Shown piece by piece: positions 1 through 8,348 of a stretch of 64,000 bases of DNA (its first letter is position 1; the number at the start of each line of letters is the position of its first letter). The stretch comes from Nonlabens tegetincola (lineage in GTDB: Bacteria; Bacteroidota; Bacteroidia; Flavobacteriales; Flavobacteriaceae), in NCBI RefSeq assembly GCF_002954355.1, contig NZ_MQVV01000012.1, forward strand, positions 558,001 to 622,000, written 5' to 3'. The translations under genes were made by a program, and so were the position numbers. A model generated the notes under the pieces. It was not told the origin of the DNA. It was given only the letters and a program-made list of their open reading frames with translations, and made no database searches.

Positions 1-65
1 CGATTAAGTTAAACGTATACAAGGAAAACTTAATATTTTGTTTGAAACTTAAAAAGATGACTAAA

Positions 66-95
66 CAAAAAACCAGATCAATTAAGACCTGGTTT
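66..95 (-). terminator. Rho-independent terminator, minus strand
   Basis: Ten-base-pair inverted repeat (arms 70-79 and 86-95, one G-T wobble, six-base loop) followed on the minus strand by a T-rich stretch. It lies about 110 bases downstream of the DUF4197 lipoprotein gene and probably ends that transcript. The plus-strand side lacks a clean T run. Confidence 0.7.
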
Positions 96-203
96 CTTTC
101 CCCTTAAAAATGTTTTCCCTTAACATTGATACTGTAAAATTATATCCATTCTTAAAAAGTGATGTAAAATCAGTAACATGTTAGGGTTAAATTACTATTA
201 AGT

Positions 204-908
204 CTAGTCTTGCAAAGCAAATACTCGTTTTAAAAGGTCAGTACTACGTGAACTTACTTTATTTCTTATTTGTAGTTCTTCTTGTGCAATCATTTTGAAA
301 ACTCCTTCTAGAGCTTTTTCAGTTACATATTGAGTAAGATCTGGGTTAACATCATCAGTAAGTGGTAAAGAGTTGTATTTGGTAATCGCATTTGACCATA
401 AGTCTGTAGCTCCTACCTTGCCTAAATTATTTTGAATTACCGGACTAAACTTCGCTCTTAACTCTTCAGTTGTTTTAGCTTCTAGATAACTGGTAGCAGC
501 CCTATCATCACCTAATAGTATATTTTTAGCATCGTTAAAAGTAATTTCCTTTACCGCATTGGTAAAGATGGGTAAGGCTTCTTTAGTAGCATCTTCGGCA
601 GCACGATTTAATAACTTCAAACCTTCATCTGCTATGGAGCTTAAACCTATTTTACGCAAGCCTTTATCTACTTTTTGCAGTTCATCTGGTAATAAAATTT
701 TGACTGCTTCATTCCTGTAAAACCCATCCTTCTGCATGAGTTTAGTTACTTCTTTATCAATTCCTTGATCTAGTGCAGCTCTTAGTCCGTTTCCAATTTC
801 GGCTTGAGATAAAGCGCCTCCTTGTGGTAGGTTGTTGGCGATATCTTGAAGTGTTTTACAGCTACTAACTACTAGTAGTAAAGCAAAGATTAAAGAGAAT
901 CTTTTCAT
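204..908 (-). CDS. DUF4197 domain-containing lipoprotein
   Basis: A 234-residue predicted lipoprotein. The N-terminus is a type II signal peptide, with a hydrophobic core ending in VVSSC and the lipid-modified Cys near residue 17. The rest matches the DUF4197 family over its whole length: paired helices with DGFYRNEAVKI, LRKIG, LNRAAEDA, FNDAKNILLGDDRAATSYL, and a C-terminal IRNKVSSRSTDLLKRVFA block. The family has no assigned activity; members are exported and widespread in Proteobacteria and Bacteroidota. The gene stands alone, divergent from the next lipoprotein gene, with its own terminator downstream. The start is the only ATG in front of the signal peptide. Confidence 0.85.
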   Translation of the reverse strand: MKRFSLIFALLLVVSSCKTLQDIANNLPQGGALSQAEIGNGLRAALDQGIDKEVTKLMQKDGFYRNEAVKILLPDELQKVDKGLRKIGLSSIADEGLKLLNRAAEDATKEALPIFTNAVKEITFNDAKNILLGDDRAATSYLEAKTTEELRAKFSPVIQNNLGKVGATDLWSNAITKYNSLPLTDDVNPDLTQYVTEKALEGVFKMIAQEELQIRNKVSSRSTDLLKRVFALQD

Positions 909-987
909 GATAAATAATTTTTATAAAGATACAATTAGCCATGATTTTGGGCATCATCTTTGATACTTCTTTTAAAACCAAAATACC

Positions 988-1515
988 ATGATTAAAAAAA
1001 TTACTCTATTTGTGCTTATTGCCTTTATTTCATCATGTTATTCCACTCAGGAATTAAGTAAGCGTACATCAACTGATATCATGTATTTCAATAAAAATAC
1101 GTTTGAAGCAGAATATCAAAATAGGGTTCCAGGCGATACACAAAACAGCTTATGGAAAGATCTATGTTTTCATGACAATTCAAAAAATCAGATAGGCTCA
1201 ACTTTAAGTACGGTAGGACTTAAAATGGAAGGCGATAATAGGATTAAAGCTGTACTTTTTGAAAATAAAATCCCTCAAGATTCATTAATACTCAAAGGAA
1301 AATTAAAAGATAAGCTTTTTGTTATAAGAAAAGGTAGTTACGTGATACCCTTAATATTCGTAAATGGATCTAGGACAAAGAAAACAGCCTTAGGCAATGA
1401 TATCAACGGCGATTTAGTGTTACTTCAAAAGGATGCTGAATCATCTGCTATTCTAGGTGAAGAAGGACACTCTCAAGCAGATTTTGTCACCGCAACTTAC
1501 ATGCGTATTAATTAA
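988..1515 (+). CDS. Hypothetical lipoprotein
   Basis: A 175-residue protein with a lipoprotein signal peptide (MIKKITLFVLIAFISSC, Cys at residue 17), so probably anchored in the outer or inner membrane facing the periplasm. After the signal the protein is mixed alpha/beta with alternating polar and hydrophobic strands (SLILKGKLKDKLFVIRKG, SYVIPLIFVNG) and no catalytic motif I recognise. A single short C-terminal block ends in TATYMRIN. It is transcribed alone from the divergent 909-987 gap and ends at a strong bidirectional hairpin. No family could be assigned from sequence alone. Confidence 0.7.
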   Translation: MIKKITLFVLIAFISSCYSTQELSKRTSTDIMYFNKNTFEAEYQNRVPGDTQNSLWKDLCFHDNSKNQIGSTLSTVGLKMEGDNRIKAVLFENKIPQDSLILKGKLKDKLFVIRKGSYVIPLIFVNGSRTKKTALGNDINGDLVLLQKDAESSAILGEEGHSQADFVTATYMRIN

Positions 1516-1518
1516 ATA

Positions 1519-1550
1519 AAAAAAGCACCTTGCTTTAGGTGCTTTTTATC
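1519..1550. terminator. Bidirectional terminator between convergent genes
   Basis: Ten-base-pair stem (1521-1530 with 1537-1546) and a six-base loop, flanked by A tract and T tract, so it can act on both strands. It lies between the stop of the lipoprotein gene (1515) and the stop of the DUF6952 gene on the other strand (1549). Confidence 0.85.
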
Positions 1551-1797
1551 ATTGATCTATAGAACCCATAACTTTTTGGGCAAAGGCATTGGCAGCTTCA
1601 ACACCTGACATTCCTTGTTCTACATTTGCATGGACCTCAAGTGCTCCACATATATTAGTGATAAGTTCACCTACCACATCCATTTCCTCATCTGTTACTG
1701 ATCGATGTTCAGAAAAATGTTCTAATACTTCCAGTGTAGCTTCTAGCTGTTCTGGGGTAGTTCCTTTTTGTAAATGTCTAATTACTGGTAACTTCAT
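1549..1797 (-). CDS. DUF6952 family small protein
   Basis: An 82-residue acidic, helical protein beginning MKLPVIRHL and containing TLEVLEHF, DEEMDVVGELITN and a C-terminal AFAQKVMGSID. This arrangement matches the DUF6952 family, which I know only from Bacteroidota and which has no assigned function. The start overlaps the end of the upstream thioredoxin gene by 20 bases, so the two are translationally coupled. The order peroxiredoxin, thioredoxin, DUF6952 suggests a role in thiol redox defence, but that is inferred from neighbourhood only; the protein has just one cysteine and no redox motif. Confidence 0.75.
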   Translation of the reverse strand: MKLPVIRHLQKGTTPEQLEATLEVLEHFSEHRSVTDEEMDVVGELITNICGALEVHANVEQGMSGVEAANAFAQKVMGSIDQ

Positions 1798-2089
1798 TTA
1801 CTAGGTCTTTAAGGTTTTCAAATTTGTTAGTTTGTACTTGGTTTACAAAACTTCCACCTTTAAAAGTAGCAAAGGTAGGCAAGTTGTCCACGGTAGCTAA
1901 TTTTCTTGATTCAGGAAACTTTTCTGCATCAACTAGTATAAAAACAGTGTCTTCATTTTCGGCAGATAGTTTTTTAAATTTTGGTTTCATTAACCTGCAG
2001 TTTCCGCACCAGCTCGCCATGTACTGCACAACAACCTTGTCGTTGTTACCTACAATTTCTTGTAAATTATCTTGATCTAAAGTTTGCAT
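1778..2089 (-). CDS. Thioredoxin family protein
   Basis: A 103-residue cytoplasmic thioredoxin-fold protein. The active site is WCGNC (Cys28 and Cys31) rather than the classical WCGPC, a change expected to alter redox potential. The cis-Pro is present in DNLPTFATFKGG. No signal peptide. It follows the peroxiredoxin gene (61-base gap containing a strong hairpin) and overlaps the DUF6952 gene by 20 bases. The natural reading is that this thioredoxin is the reductant for the adjacent 2-Cys peroxiredoxin, itself recharged by the thioredoxin reductase encoded 4 kb away; this pairing is inference. Confidence 0.85.
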   Translation of the reverse strand: MQTLDQDNLQEIVGNNDKVVVQYMASWCGNCRLMKPKFKKLSAENEDTVFILVDAEKFPESRKLATVDNLPTFATFKGGSFVNQVQTNKFENLKDLVNEVTSN

Positions 2090-2098
2090 AACAATTTT

Positions 2099-2140
2099 TT
2101 AAAAGCGCTTGTAATCACTTTTGTAGTTACAAGCGCTTGT
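2099..2140 (-). terminator. Intercistronic hairpin between peroxiredoxin and thioredoxin genes
   Basis: A perfect 12-bp inverted repeat (2103-2114 with 2127-2138, 12-base loop), each arm containing the self-complementary octamer AAGCGCTT. On the minus strand it is followed by TTTT, so it may be a partial terminator or an mRNA 3'-end stabiliser that lets the abundant peroxiredoxin be made in excess over thioredoxin. Confidence 0.65.
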
Positions 2141-2149
2141 ATTTAATTT

Positions 2150-2785
2150 TTAGTTTTGAGAAAAGTATTCTGCAGTTCCTTTACGGTTTGCAGTCATCGC
2201 TGTTTTACCTTCTTCCCAGTTTGCAGGACATACTTCACCGTTTTTCTGTACGTGAGAGTATGCATCGATTAAACGTAAAAACTCATTTACATTACGACCT
2301 ACAGGCATGTGATTGATTCCTTCATGGAATACTGTTCCTTCTTCGTCGATAAGGTAAGTAGCTCTATATGTTACATTATCACCTACAAGTACGTGATCAT
2401 CTAGATCCTCATTATATTCTACTTCAACATCTAGAATGTCTAATGTACCAGAAAGATTACGATTTGAATCTGCAAGGATTGGGTATGTTACACCTTCAAT
2501 ACCACCATCATCTTTTGGAGTGTTTAACCAAGCAAAGTGTACCTCTGGAGTATCACATGAAGCACCAATAACTACAGTGTTTCTTTTTTCAAATTCTCCT
2601 AGAGCCTCTTGGAATGCATGTAATTCCGTTGGACAAACAAAAGTAAAGTCTTTTGGGTACCAAAATAAAAGGACTTTTTTTCCTTTATTCTTTGCCTCTT
2701 CAAGTACATTTAATTTAAAAGTGTCTCCCATTTCGTTCATCGCGTCAACGTCGATGTTTGGAAATTGTTTACCTACAAATGCCAT
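2150..2785 (-). CDS. 2-Cys peroxiredoxin (AhpC/Prx1 type)
   Basis: A 211-residue peroxiredoxin that reduces hydrogen peroxide and organic hydroperoxides. The peroxidatic cysteine is Cys51 in FTFVCPTELHAF, and the resolving cysteine is about Cys186 in GEVCPANW near the C-terminus, the arrangement of typical 2-Cys enzymes that form head-to-tail dimers. The catalytic Arg region is in SNRNLSGTLDIL. It has no signal peptide, so it is cytoplasmic. It is the first gene of a three-gene operon with thioredoxin and DUF6952, driven by a good TAAATTTG -7 box at 2822-2829. A copy of the 16-bp palindrome sits just upstream of that box. Confidence 0.93.
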   Translation of the reverse strand: MAFVGKQFPNIDVDAMNEMGDTFKLNVLEEAKNKGKKVLLFWYPKDFTFVCPTELHAFQEALGEFEKRNTVVIGASCDTPEVHFAWLNTPKDDGGIEGVTYPILADSNRNLSGTLDILDVEVEYNEDLDDHVLVGDNVTYRATYLIDEEGTVFHEGINHMPVGRNVNEFLRLIDAYSHVQKNGEVCPANWEEGKTAMTANRKGTAEYFSQN

Positions 2786-2821
2786 TTTTTATATTTAAAA
2801 ATTAATTGATTTTTGATAAGA

Positions 2822-2829
2822 CAAATTTA
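2822..2829 (-). promoter_or_regulatory. -7 promoter element of the peroxiredoxin operon
   Basis: On the minus strand this reads TAAATTTG, a perfect match to the Bacteroidota -7 consensus TANNTTTG, 36 bases upstream of the start codon. No convincing -33 TTG is seen; that position is occupied by the palindrome at 2835-2850. Confidence 0.6.
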
Positions 2830-2834
2830 AGTTA

Positions 2835-2850
2835 CGCTTTCGCGAAAGCG
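2835..2850. repeat. 16-bp palindromic repeat, copy 1 (intergenic)
   Basis: Perfect palindrome CGCTTTCGCGAAAGCG, extended by A/T on each side to 18 bp. It is one of 14 copies in the window. It ends 5 bases upstream of the -7 box of the peroxiredoxin operon, in the spacer/-33 region, so a protein bound here would be expected to affect that promoter. Confidence 0.95.
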
Positions 2851-2965
2851 TGATTTTTTTTATCTTATATCAATATATGATTATAGAGTTTCCTTATGGT
2901 GTCAAATCAAAATAATAATTGTAACTTATTTTCTTAAAGGTGAAATTCTAACAGTTATAATAGAC

Positions 2966-2973
2966 TACCTTTG
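2966..2973 (+). promoter_or_regulatory. -7 promoter element of the RhlE-like helicase gene
   Basis: TACCTTTG, a perfect TANNTTTG -7 element, 54 bases upstream of the helicase start codon. The same TACCTTTG form recurs in front of argS and the second helicase gene in this window. Confidence 0.65.
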
Positions 2974-3027
2974 CAGTTATTCTAAAGTTGATATTCATTT
3001 TAATGATATCAATGGTAATTACCCTAT

Positions 3028-4296
3028 ATGTTATTTAAAGATTTAGGCTTATCTGCTGCCTTGTTGAAAGCGATCGACAAAAAAGGATACTCACAGCCTT
3101 CTCCCATTCAGGAAAAAGCTATACCACAAGTATTACAAGGAAAGGATGTTCTAGCCAGTGCACAAACGGGTACCGGAAAAACAGCTGGATTTACACTTCC
3201 ATTGCTACATAGATTAGGAGAATCTAAATCAAAAAAGAGACCAGTGCGAGCTCTTATTTTAACTCCAACAAGAGAACTTGCTGCTCAAGTATATGATAAT
3301 GTAAAAGAGTACAGTGAGTTTTTAAACGTACGTAGTGCTGTTATTTTTGGCGGAGTTAATCAGAATCCTCAAGTTGATTTACTTAAAAAAGGTGTTGATG
3401 TTCTTGTTGCTACTCCAGGACGATTGATCGATCTTAATAATCAAGGTTTCTTAAAACTTAATCAAGTAGAAACCTTAGTTCTAGACGAGGCAGACCGTAT
3501 GTTGGATATGGGATTTCTAAGAGACATAAAACGTATACTAGCCTTGCTGCCAGTAAAAAGGCAAAACTTATTATTCTCAGCTACATTTTCAAAAGAAATA
3601 AAAAAACTAGCAGCTAGTTTCCTCAATAATCCAGTGTTAGTAGAAGCAACTCCTGAAAATACTACTGCCGAAAAAGTAGATCAACTCATGTATAGAGTTG
3701 ATACTAAACAGAAGCAAGACGTGTTAATCGATATGATAACCGAAGGAAATTGGTCACAGGTTCTGGTGTTTACTCGTACTAAACATAGAGCAAACAGACT
3801 TGCTGAAAAATTGAACAAATCCAAAGTAACTGCAGCTGCTATACATGGTAACAAAAGTCAAGGTGCTCGTACAAGAGCGCTAGCTGGATTTAAAGACTCT
3901 AGTGTTAGAGTTTTAGTGGCAACTGATATTGCTGCTCGTGGATTAGATATCCCATTATTACCTTATGTGATCAATTATGAGCTGCCTAATGTGCCCGAAG
4001 ATTATGTTCATAGGATAGGTCGTACAGGTAGAGCAGGCGCTAGTGGACAGGCAATTTCTCTAGTAGCTGGTGATGAGGTTTCTTACGTAAAGGGAATTGA
4101 AAAACTCCTAGATCAACGATTCGATTTTGAAATTATAGAAGGTTATGAACCAGATCCTAATGCGCCTACTGAAAAGCCTAAACCACAGCAGAGAGGTCGT
4201 AAGAACAACGGCAAGCGCAGTTCTTCAAATAGGAACAAGAATAATTCTTCACGTTCTAATCGCAATAAAAATCCTAAAGGTCCAAAACGTAATTAA
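3028..4296 (+). CDS. rhlE: DEAD-box RNA helicase, RhlE-like
   Basis: A 422-residue ATP-dependent RNA helicase. All core motifs are visible: Q motif (GYSQPSPIQ), motif I AQTGTGKT, Ia PTRELAAQ, Ib TPGR, motif II DEAD, motif III SAT, motif [13 protein letters not shown] and motif [13 protein letters not shown] lysine/arginine/asparagine-rich tail of about 50 residues follows the helicase core and probably binds RNA. Such proteins act in rRNA maturation, ribosome assembly or RNA decay, often in the cold. The order of motifs and basic tail are most like the RhlE subfamily; a plain DeaD-type label is the alternative. It has its own -7 box and a strong terminator. Confidence 0.9.
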   Translation: MLFKDLGLSAALLKAIDKKGYSQPSPIQEKAIPQVLQGKDVLASAQTGTGKTAGFTLPLLHRLGESKSKKRPVRALILTPTRELAAQVYDNVKEYSEFLNVRSAVIFGGVNQNPQVDLLKKGVDVLVATPGRLIDLNNQGFLKLNQVETLVLDEADRMLDMGFLRDIKRILALLPVKRQNLLFSATFSKEIKKLAASFLNNPVLVEATPENTTAEKVDQLMYRVDTKQKQDVLIDMITEGNWSQVLVFTRTKHRANRLAEKLNKSKVTAAAIHGNKSQGARTRALAGFKDSSVRVLVATDIAARGLDIPLLPYVINYELPNVPEDYVHRIGRTGRAGASGQAISLVAGDEVSYVKGIEKLLDQRFDFEIIEGYEPDPNAPTEKPKPQQRGRKNNGKRSSSNRNKNNSSRSNRNKNPKGPKRN

Positions 4297-4298
4297 AC

Positions 4299-4332
4299 AA
4301 AAAAAACCTACACAAATGTGTAGGTTTTTTTT
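4299..4332. terminator. Bidirectional terminator between helicase and nhaC genes
   Basis: Thirteen-base-pair stem (4301-4313 with 4318-4330) with a four-base loop, A tract on the left and T tract on the right. It follows the helicase stop by a few bases and abuts the nhaC stop codon on the other strand, so it serves both convergent genes. Confidence 0.9.
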
Positions 4333-6097
4333 AATCTTCACCAATGGTATCTAAGGTAGGTTGTTTGCCAGTTAATTGACGGATTTTAATTCTAAAAGCC
4401 GCAAATAGTAAGGTCATAAAAGGAGATAACCAGTTAAAAATGGCATATACAAAATAGTCTTTAACATCAACTCCTAAGGTTGAGCTTTGGTATGCACCGC
4501 AAGTGTTCCATGGTATAAGTACACTTGTAACAGTTCCAGAATCTTCAAGAGTACGTGATAGGTTTTCTGGCGCCAGTCCTTTGTCCTTATAGGCTTTGGC
4601 ATACATTTTTCCAGGTACGACAAGAGCTAGATATTGATCACTTGCAGTTACATTAATAGCAAGACAACTCACAACAGTACTAGCAAATAATCCGAATACA
4701 GAATCGAATAATTGAAGCAATGCGCGACTAATTCTAGCCAATGCTCCTATAGCGTCCATTACTCCACCAAATACCATTGCACAAACAATCAACCAAATGG
4801 TGCCTAGCATACTTTCCATACCTTTTCCTTCAAATAGTCCAGTCAACTTGTCCTTGATTTTAGTATTATTGGTAATTGGATCTACACTGGTAGAAACTGT
4901 AATTGCATCCATAATAGCAAAATAAGCTGTAGCAGCATATCCAGTAGGCACTGCAGATAGCTCTAGTGTACCTAGTTCAACGTCATCCTTTAGTATGGTT
5001 ACTGTTTTATTGGTAGTAAAGGAATCATTTTCACCGCCGCTGGGTAAATTAAACACAACAGGTTCACTTAATACCACATCGCTATCTTCAACAGGTTGAA
5101 GTGTATAAGTGCCTGGGTTTTGAAAGTTGTTGCTACTAGTGTTATCCCATTCCACATAGGATTTAAATTCGTCTTGAATTTCTGTAATTTGATATTTTAA
5201 ACCGTTTTCATAAACGATGTGGTTTTGAAAGATTAAAGCAAATACACCTGCGAGTAAAGTTCCTAGAAGTAAAGCAATAAGCGGTGATACCTTTTTAACA
5301 ATCATCGCAATAACAATAATCGGAACTAGAAATAACCACGCCGAAGTATTAAACGTAGCATCAATAGCTGCTTGATACTCGCTTACATCCACATCGCCAG
5401 CACTATCTATTGTAAATCCGATAAACATAAAGACGAACAAAGTGACTAATATGGTAGGAACAGTCGTATAAGTCATATACTTAATATGAGTAAATAAGTC
5501 GGTTCCTGCCATGGCTGGGGCAAGGTTAGTGGTGTCGCTTAATGGGCTTAACTTATCGCCAAAGTAAGCACCACTGAGAACAGCACCAGCTGTCATCCCA
5601 GCACTTATATCTAGAGCGCCTGCAATTCCTATTAAGGCGATACCAACTGTGGCACTCGTGGTCCAGCTACTACCAGTAGAAATGGAAATAACCGCACAAA
5701 TAATAACGCAAGCAGTTAAGAATATAGATGGATTAAGCAAGTCCAGTCCGTAATAAATCATAGTAGGGATAATACCACTCAATAGCCATGTACCGGCAAG
5801 AGCACCTACCATTAATAATATTAAAATGGCTCCAGTAGTAGATTTTATATTCTGTGCTACTTCTTCAACCATTTTCTTATAACTCACTCCATTAAAAGAG
5901 CCTACAATTCCTGCAACGGCAGCTCCTAGTAAAAGAACAAATTGATTACTACCACCTAGTGAATTATCACCGTACAAGTACACGTTTACAGCTAGCATGA
6001 GCACAAGCGCAATAACAGGAATAAGTGCCTCAAAAATGCTTAATTCTCTGTTTTCAATAATTTTTTCGTCTTCTTGATTGATGTTTTGGCTTTCCAT
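4331..6097 (-). CDS. nhaC: Na+/H+ antiporter, NhaC family
   Basis: A 588-residue polytopic inner-membrane protein of the NhaC/ion transporter superfamily, exchanging sodium for protons to keep pH and salt balance, as expected for a marine bacterium. Family landmarks are STGSSWTTSATVGIALIG and GAYFGDKLSPLSDTTNLAPA. About 12 hydrophobic segments are visible. Residues roughly 300-410 form a polar, beta-rich, Ser/Thr/Val-rich insertion between two membrane halves, which makes the protein longer than the usual 450-500 residues and probably forms an extracytoplasmic domain. It is monocistronic and divergent from trxB, with a palindrome copy in the shared upstream region. Confidence 0.88.
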   Translation of the reverse strand: MESQNINQEDEKIIENRELSIFEALIPVIALVLMLAVNVYLYGDNSLGGSNQFVLLLGAAVAGIVGSFNGVSYKKMVEEVAQNIKSTTGAILILLMVGALAGTWLLSGIIPTMIYYGLDLLNPSIFLTACVIICAVISISTGSSWTTSATVGIALIGIAGALDISAGMTAGAVLSGAYFGDKLSPLSDTTNLAPAMAGTDLFTHIKYMTYTTVPTILVTLFVFMFIGFTIDSAGDVDVSEYQAAIDATFNTSAWLFLVPIIVIAMIVKKVSPLIALLLGTLLAGVFALIFQNHIVYENGLKYQITEIQDEFKSYVEWDNTSSNNFQNPGTYTLQPVEDSDVVLSEPVVFNLPSGGENDSFTTNKTVTILKDDVELGTLELSAVPTGYAATAYFAIMDAITVSTSVDPITNNTKIKDKLTGLFEGKGMESMLGTIWLIVCAMVFGGVMDAIGALARISRALLQLFDSVFGLFASTVVSCLAINVTASDQYLALVVPGKMYAKAYKDKGLAPENLSRTLEDSGTVTSVLIPWNTCGAYQSSTLGVDVKDYFVYAIFNWLSPFMTLLFAAFRIKIRQLTGKQPTLDTIGED

Positions 6098-6161
6098 AAA
6101 CGTTATTCAGTTTTTAGGTAGTTACGTCGCAATATACTATTAAATGGGTAATTGTATATCA

Positions 6162-6177
6162 CGCTTTCGCGAAAGCG
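6162..6177. repeat. 16-bp palindromic repeat, copy 2 (intergenic)
   Basis: Perfect CGCTTTCGCGAAAGCG with A/T extension to 18 bp, in the divergent region between nhaC and trxB, 64 bases from the nhaC start and about 136 bases upstream of the trxB -7 box. Confidence 0.95.
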
Positions 6178-6313
6178 TAATATGTAACTTACCTTATCCA
6201 GTACATAGAGGCAACACCATTAGAAATTTGAATAATAATGTAGCTAAAGAGAACCTTAATAAATGGATAATAAATAACAATAAAGCAAGTTCTGATAAAC
6301 GCCTTTTTAAAGT

Positions 6314-6321
6314 TACATTTG
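6314..6321 (+). promoter_or_regulatory. -7 promoter element of trxB
   Basis: TACATTTG, perfect TANNTTTG element, with 18 bases between it and the trxB ATG. This gives a very short 5' leader of roughly 10-13 bases, common in this phylum. Confidence 0.65.
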
Positions 6322-6339
6322 TTATAAATAATATGAACT

Positions 6340-7326
6340 ATGTCTGAAACTGTTGAAAGAATAAAATGCCTAATTATAGGTTCTGGTCCTGCTGGATACA
6401 CAGCGGCAATATATGCAGCTCGTGCCGATATGAAACCGGTTGTTTATACAGGTATGGAACCAGGTGGACAACTTACCACAACAACCGAAGTAGATAACTT
6501 TCCTGGTTATCCTGAAGGAATTGATGGACCATCTATGATGGTAGATTTACAGAAACAAGCTGAACGTTTCGGTACCGAGGTTCGTTTAGGAATGGTTACT
6601 GAAGTTCATTTTGCTAGTGAAGAAGGTGGTATACATACTGCAATTATCGATGGTAAGACTAAAGTACAGGCAAATACTATTATTATATCAACTGGAGCAA
6701 GCGCCAAATATCTAGGGCTACCTAGTGAACAAAGATTGCGCGGTGGTGGAGTAAGCGCTTGTGCAGTTTGTGATGGATTTTTCTATCGCAATCAAGATGT
6801 TGCCATAGTAGGCGCAGGAGACACTGCTGCAGAAGAGGCTACCTACCTAGCTAATATTTGTAAGAGTGTGACAATGCTAGTACGTAAAGACTACATGCGC
6901 GCCTCAAAAGCGATGCAACATAGAGTAAATAGTAAAGAAAATATAACGGTGCTTTACAACAGTGAGGTAGATGAGGTACTGGGTGATCAAGTCGTAGAAG
7001 GTTTGCGCATTGTGAATAATCAGACTAATGAAAAGCATGAAATAGCTATTACAGGTTTGTTTATCGCAATAGGGCACAAGCCAAATACAGATATTTTTAA
7101 AGGCCAACTAGATATGGGTGAAGATGGTTATTTAATCACTGAACCTGGTACGACTAAAACCAATATTCCAGGAGTATTTGCTAGTGGTGATGTTCAAGAT
7201 AAGATTTATCGTCAAGCGATAACAGCAGCTGGTACTGGTTGTATGGCAGCTCTAGATGCAGAACGTTATCTTGCAGAGGTTGGTGTAGTGGAGGAAACTA
7301 TTGCTGGTGATTATCACGTAGAATAG
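6340..7326 (+). CDS. trxB: Thioredoxin-disulfide reductase
   Basis: A 328-residue NADPH-dependent flavoprotein reducing thioredoxin. It shows the FAD-binding GSGPAGY near residues 14-20, the redox-active pair in CAVCDG (Cys141 and Cys144), the NADPH-binding GAGDTAAEEA around residue 158, and the second FAD motif in IPGVFASGDVQD. Length and order match low-molecular-weight bacterial TrxR. It is transcribed alone from its own -7 box and closed by a strong hairpin. It is the likely electron source for the thioredoxin/peroxiredoxin pair encoded upstream, although the genes are not in one operon. Confidence 0.96.
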   Translation: MSETVERIKCLIIGSGPAGYTAAIYAARADMKPVVYTGMEPGGQLTTTTEVDNFPGYPEGIDGPSMMVDLQKQAERFGTEVRLGMVTEVHFASEEGGIHTAIIDGKTKVQANTIIISTGASAKYLGLPSEQRLRGGGVSACAVCDGFFYRNQDVAIVGAGDTAAEEATYLANICKSVTMLVRKDYMRASKAMQHRVNSKENITVLYNSEVDEVLGDQVVEGLRIVNNQTNEKHEIAITGLFIAIGHKPNTDIFKGQLDMGEDGYLITEPGTTKTNIPGVFASGDVQDKIYRQAITAAGTGCMAALDAERYLAEVGVVEETIAGDYHVE

Positions 7327-7348
7327 ATTCTCAACTTAGTGTATAATA

Positions 7349-7380
7349 AAAAATGCGTTTGATCTATCAAACGCATTTTT
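7349..7380. terminator. Bidirectional terminator between trxB and GIN-domain gene
   Basis: Fifteen-base-pair perfect stem (7349-7363 with 7366-7380) with a two-base loop, A tract before and T tract after. It lies between the stops of trxB and the convergent GIN-domain gene. Confidence 0.92.
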
Positions 7381-7401
7381 TATTTGTAGCAGTAATGCTA
7401 T

Positions 7402-8226
7402 CTATGATTTCTTAAGTATTGCTTTACCAGAGAATTCTTCAATCTTGATATCCGGCGAACCGTAAAGCGTGATTTCTGTACTGTTACTAGCGTTAATTAT
7501 GATGTCATCGGTAGCGTTAATTTCAACTCTTGAACTATTTGAACTACTTAGTTTAAGGTTGTTAACAACTAGGTTTTTACCTTCTAACTCTGCTCTTTCT
7601 TGAATAGTAAGTTCTCCATTTTTGATGTCACCTTCAATACGTGCATCAGCGCGATCTTTCATATTATATTCTAGAAAATTGTAATTGAATAGGGCTTTAA
7701 TGTTTGCGTTACCTTTAAAATTAATTTTAGCTTGATCTCCAGATAGGTTGAGTTCTAACTTTGTACTATCATCGGCATTGAGTTCTAGGTTTTTAACGTT
7801 TGCAGTCATATAAACCTCGGCATCGTTATCAACATTCAAAATTAAGTTTTCAAAGTTTAAAGCGGTTACACTTGTCAACTCGCCATCGTCTGTCACATGA
7901 ATCTTATTAAGTTCGGGCCCATAAATGATTCTAAATTTCATTTCTTTTTTTGAACGAATTCTTGCAGTTGTATTTATCATTAATTTACCGTTCTCTATAA
8001 CTGGTTGTAAATATTGGTGCAAGTTTGAATCTGTAGTGATTTCAATTTGTGTGGCAGCGCCTGGAACGATTTCTACCTCATAATCTGAATTTATTTCAAG
8101 AGATTCGAATATTTCAATCGGGCTAATTTCAGTTGTTACTTCACGATTACCTTTTACTTTTTCTAGATCTTGTCCTACACTTACTGTAGCCGTTATCATC
8201 ACTAGTATTAGGAGTATATTTTTCAT
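7402..8226 (-). CDS. GIN-domain (DUF2807) exported protein
   Basis: A 274-residue protein with a Sec signal peptide (MKNILLILVMITATVSVGQ) followed by a repetitive right-handed beta structure: regularly spaced ELNADDSTKLELNLSG, ARIEGDIKNGELTIQERAELEG and NSSRVEINATDDIIINASNSTEITLYG strands typical of the putative auto-transporter adhesin head GIN domain (DUF2807). It is expected in the periplasm or at the outer membrane. Families of this type are often encoded beside PspC/PadR genes, as here. I chose the ATG at 8226 because the longer open frame would begin inside the upstream terminator hairpin and upstream of a perfect -7 box; 8235 is an alternative. Confidence 0.85.
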   Translation of the reverse strand: MKNILLILVMITATVSVGQDLEKVKGNREVTTEISPIEIFESLEINSDYEVEIVPGAATQIEITTDSNLHQYLQPVIENGKLMINTTARIRSKKEMKFRIIYGPELNKIHVTDDGELTSVTALNFENLILNVDNDAEVYMTANVKNLELNADDSTKLELNLSGDQAKINFKGNANIKALFNYNFLEYNMKDRADARIEGDIKNGELTIQERAELEGKNLVVNNLKLSSSNSSRVEINATDDIIINASNSTEITLYGSPDIKIEEFSGKAILKKS

Positions 8227-8244
8227 ATAGTTCATATTATGATT

Positions 8245-8252
8245 CAAAAGTA
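8245..8252 (-). promoter_or_regulatory. -7 promoter element of the GIN-domain gene
   Basis: Minus-strand TACTTTTG, perfect TANNTTTG match, with 18 bases to the chosen ATG at 8226. It overlaps the tail of the preceding operon's terminator, so the GIN gene is transcribed separately from the PspC operon. Confidence 0.65.
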
Positions 8253-8254
8253 AA

Positions 8255-8284
8255 CAAAAACCGCTCCAATTAAATGAAGCGGTT
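8255..8284 (-). terminator. Terminator of the DUF4870-PadR-PspC operon
   Basis: Nine-base-pair stem with one G-T wobble (8276-8284 with 8259-8267) and an eight-base loop, followed on the minus strand by TTTGTTT. It lies 65 bases downstream of the PspC gene stop. Confidence 0.8.
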
Positions 8285-8348
8285 CTCAAATACTATGTTA
8301 CAATCACAAAACATAGTACAACAACGATTTTTCTTTTTCATTAAATCA

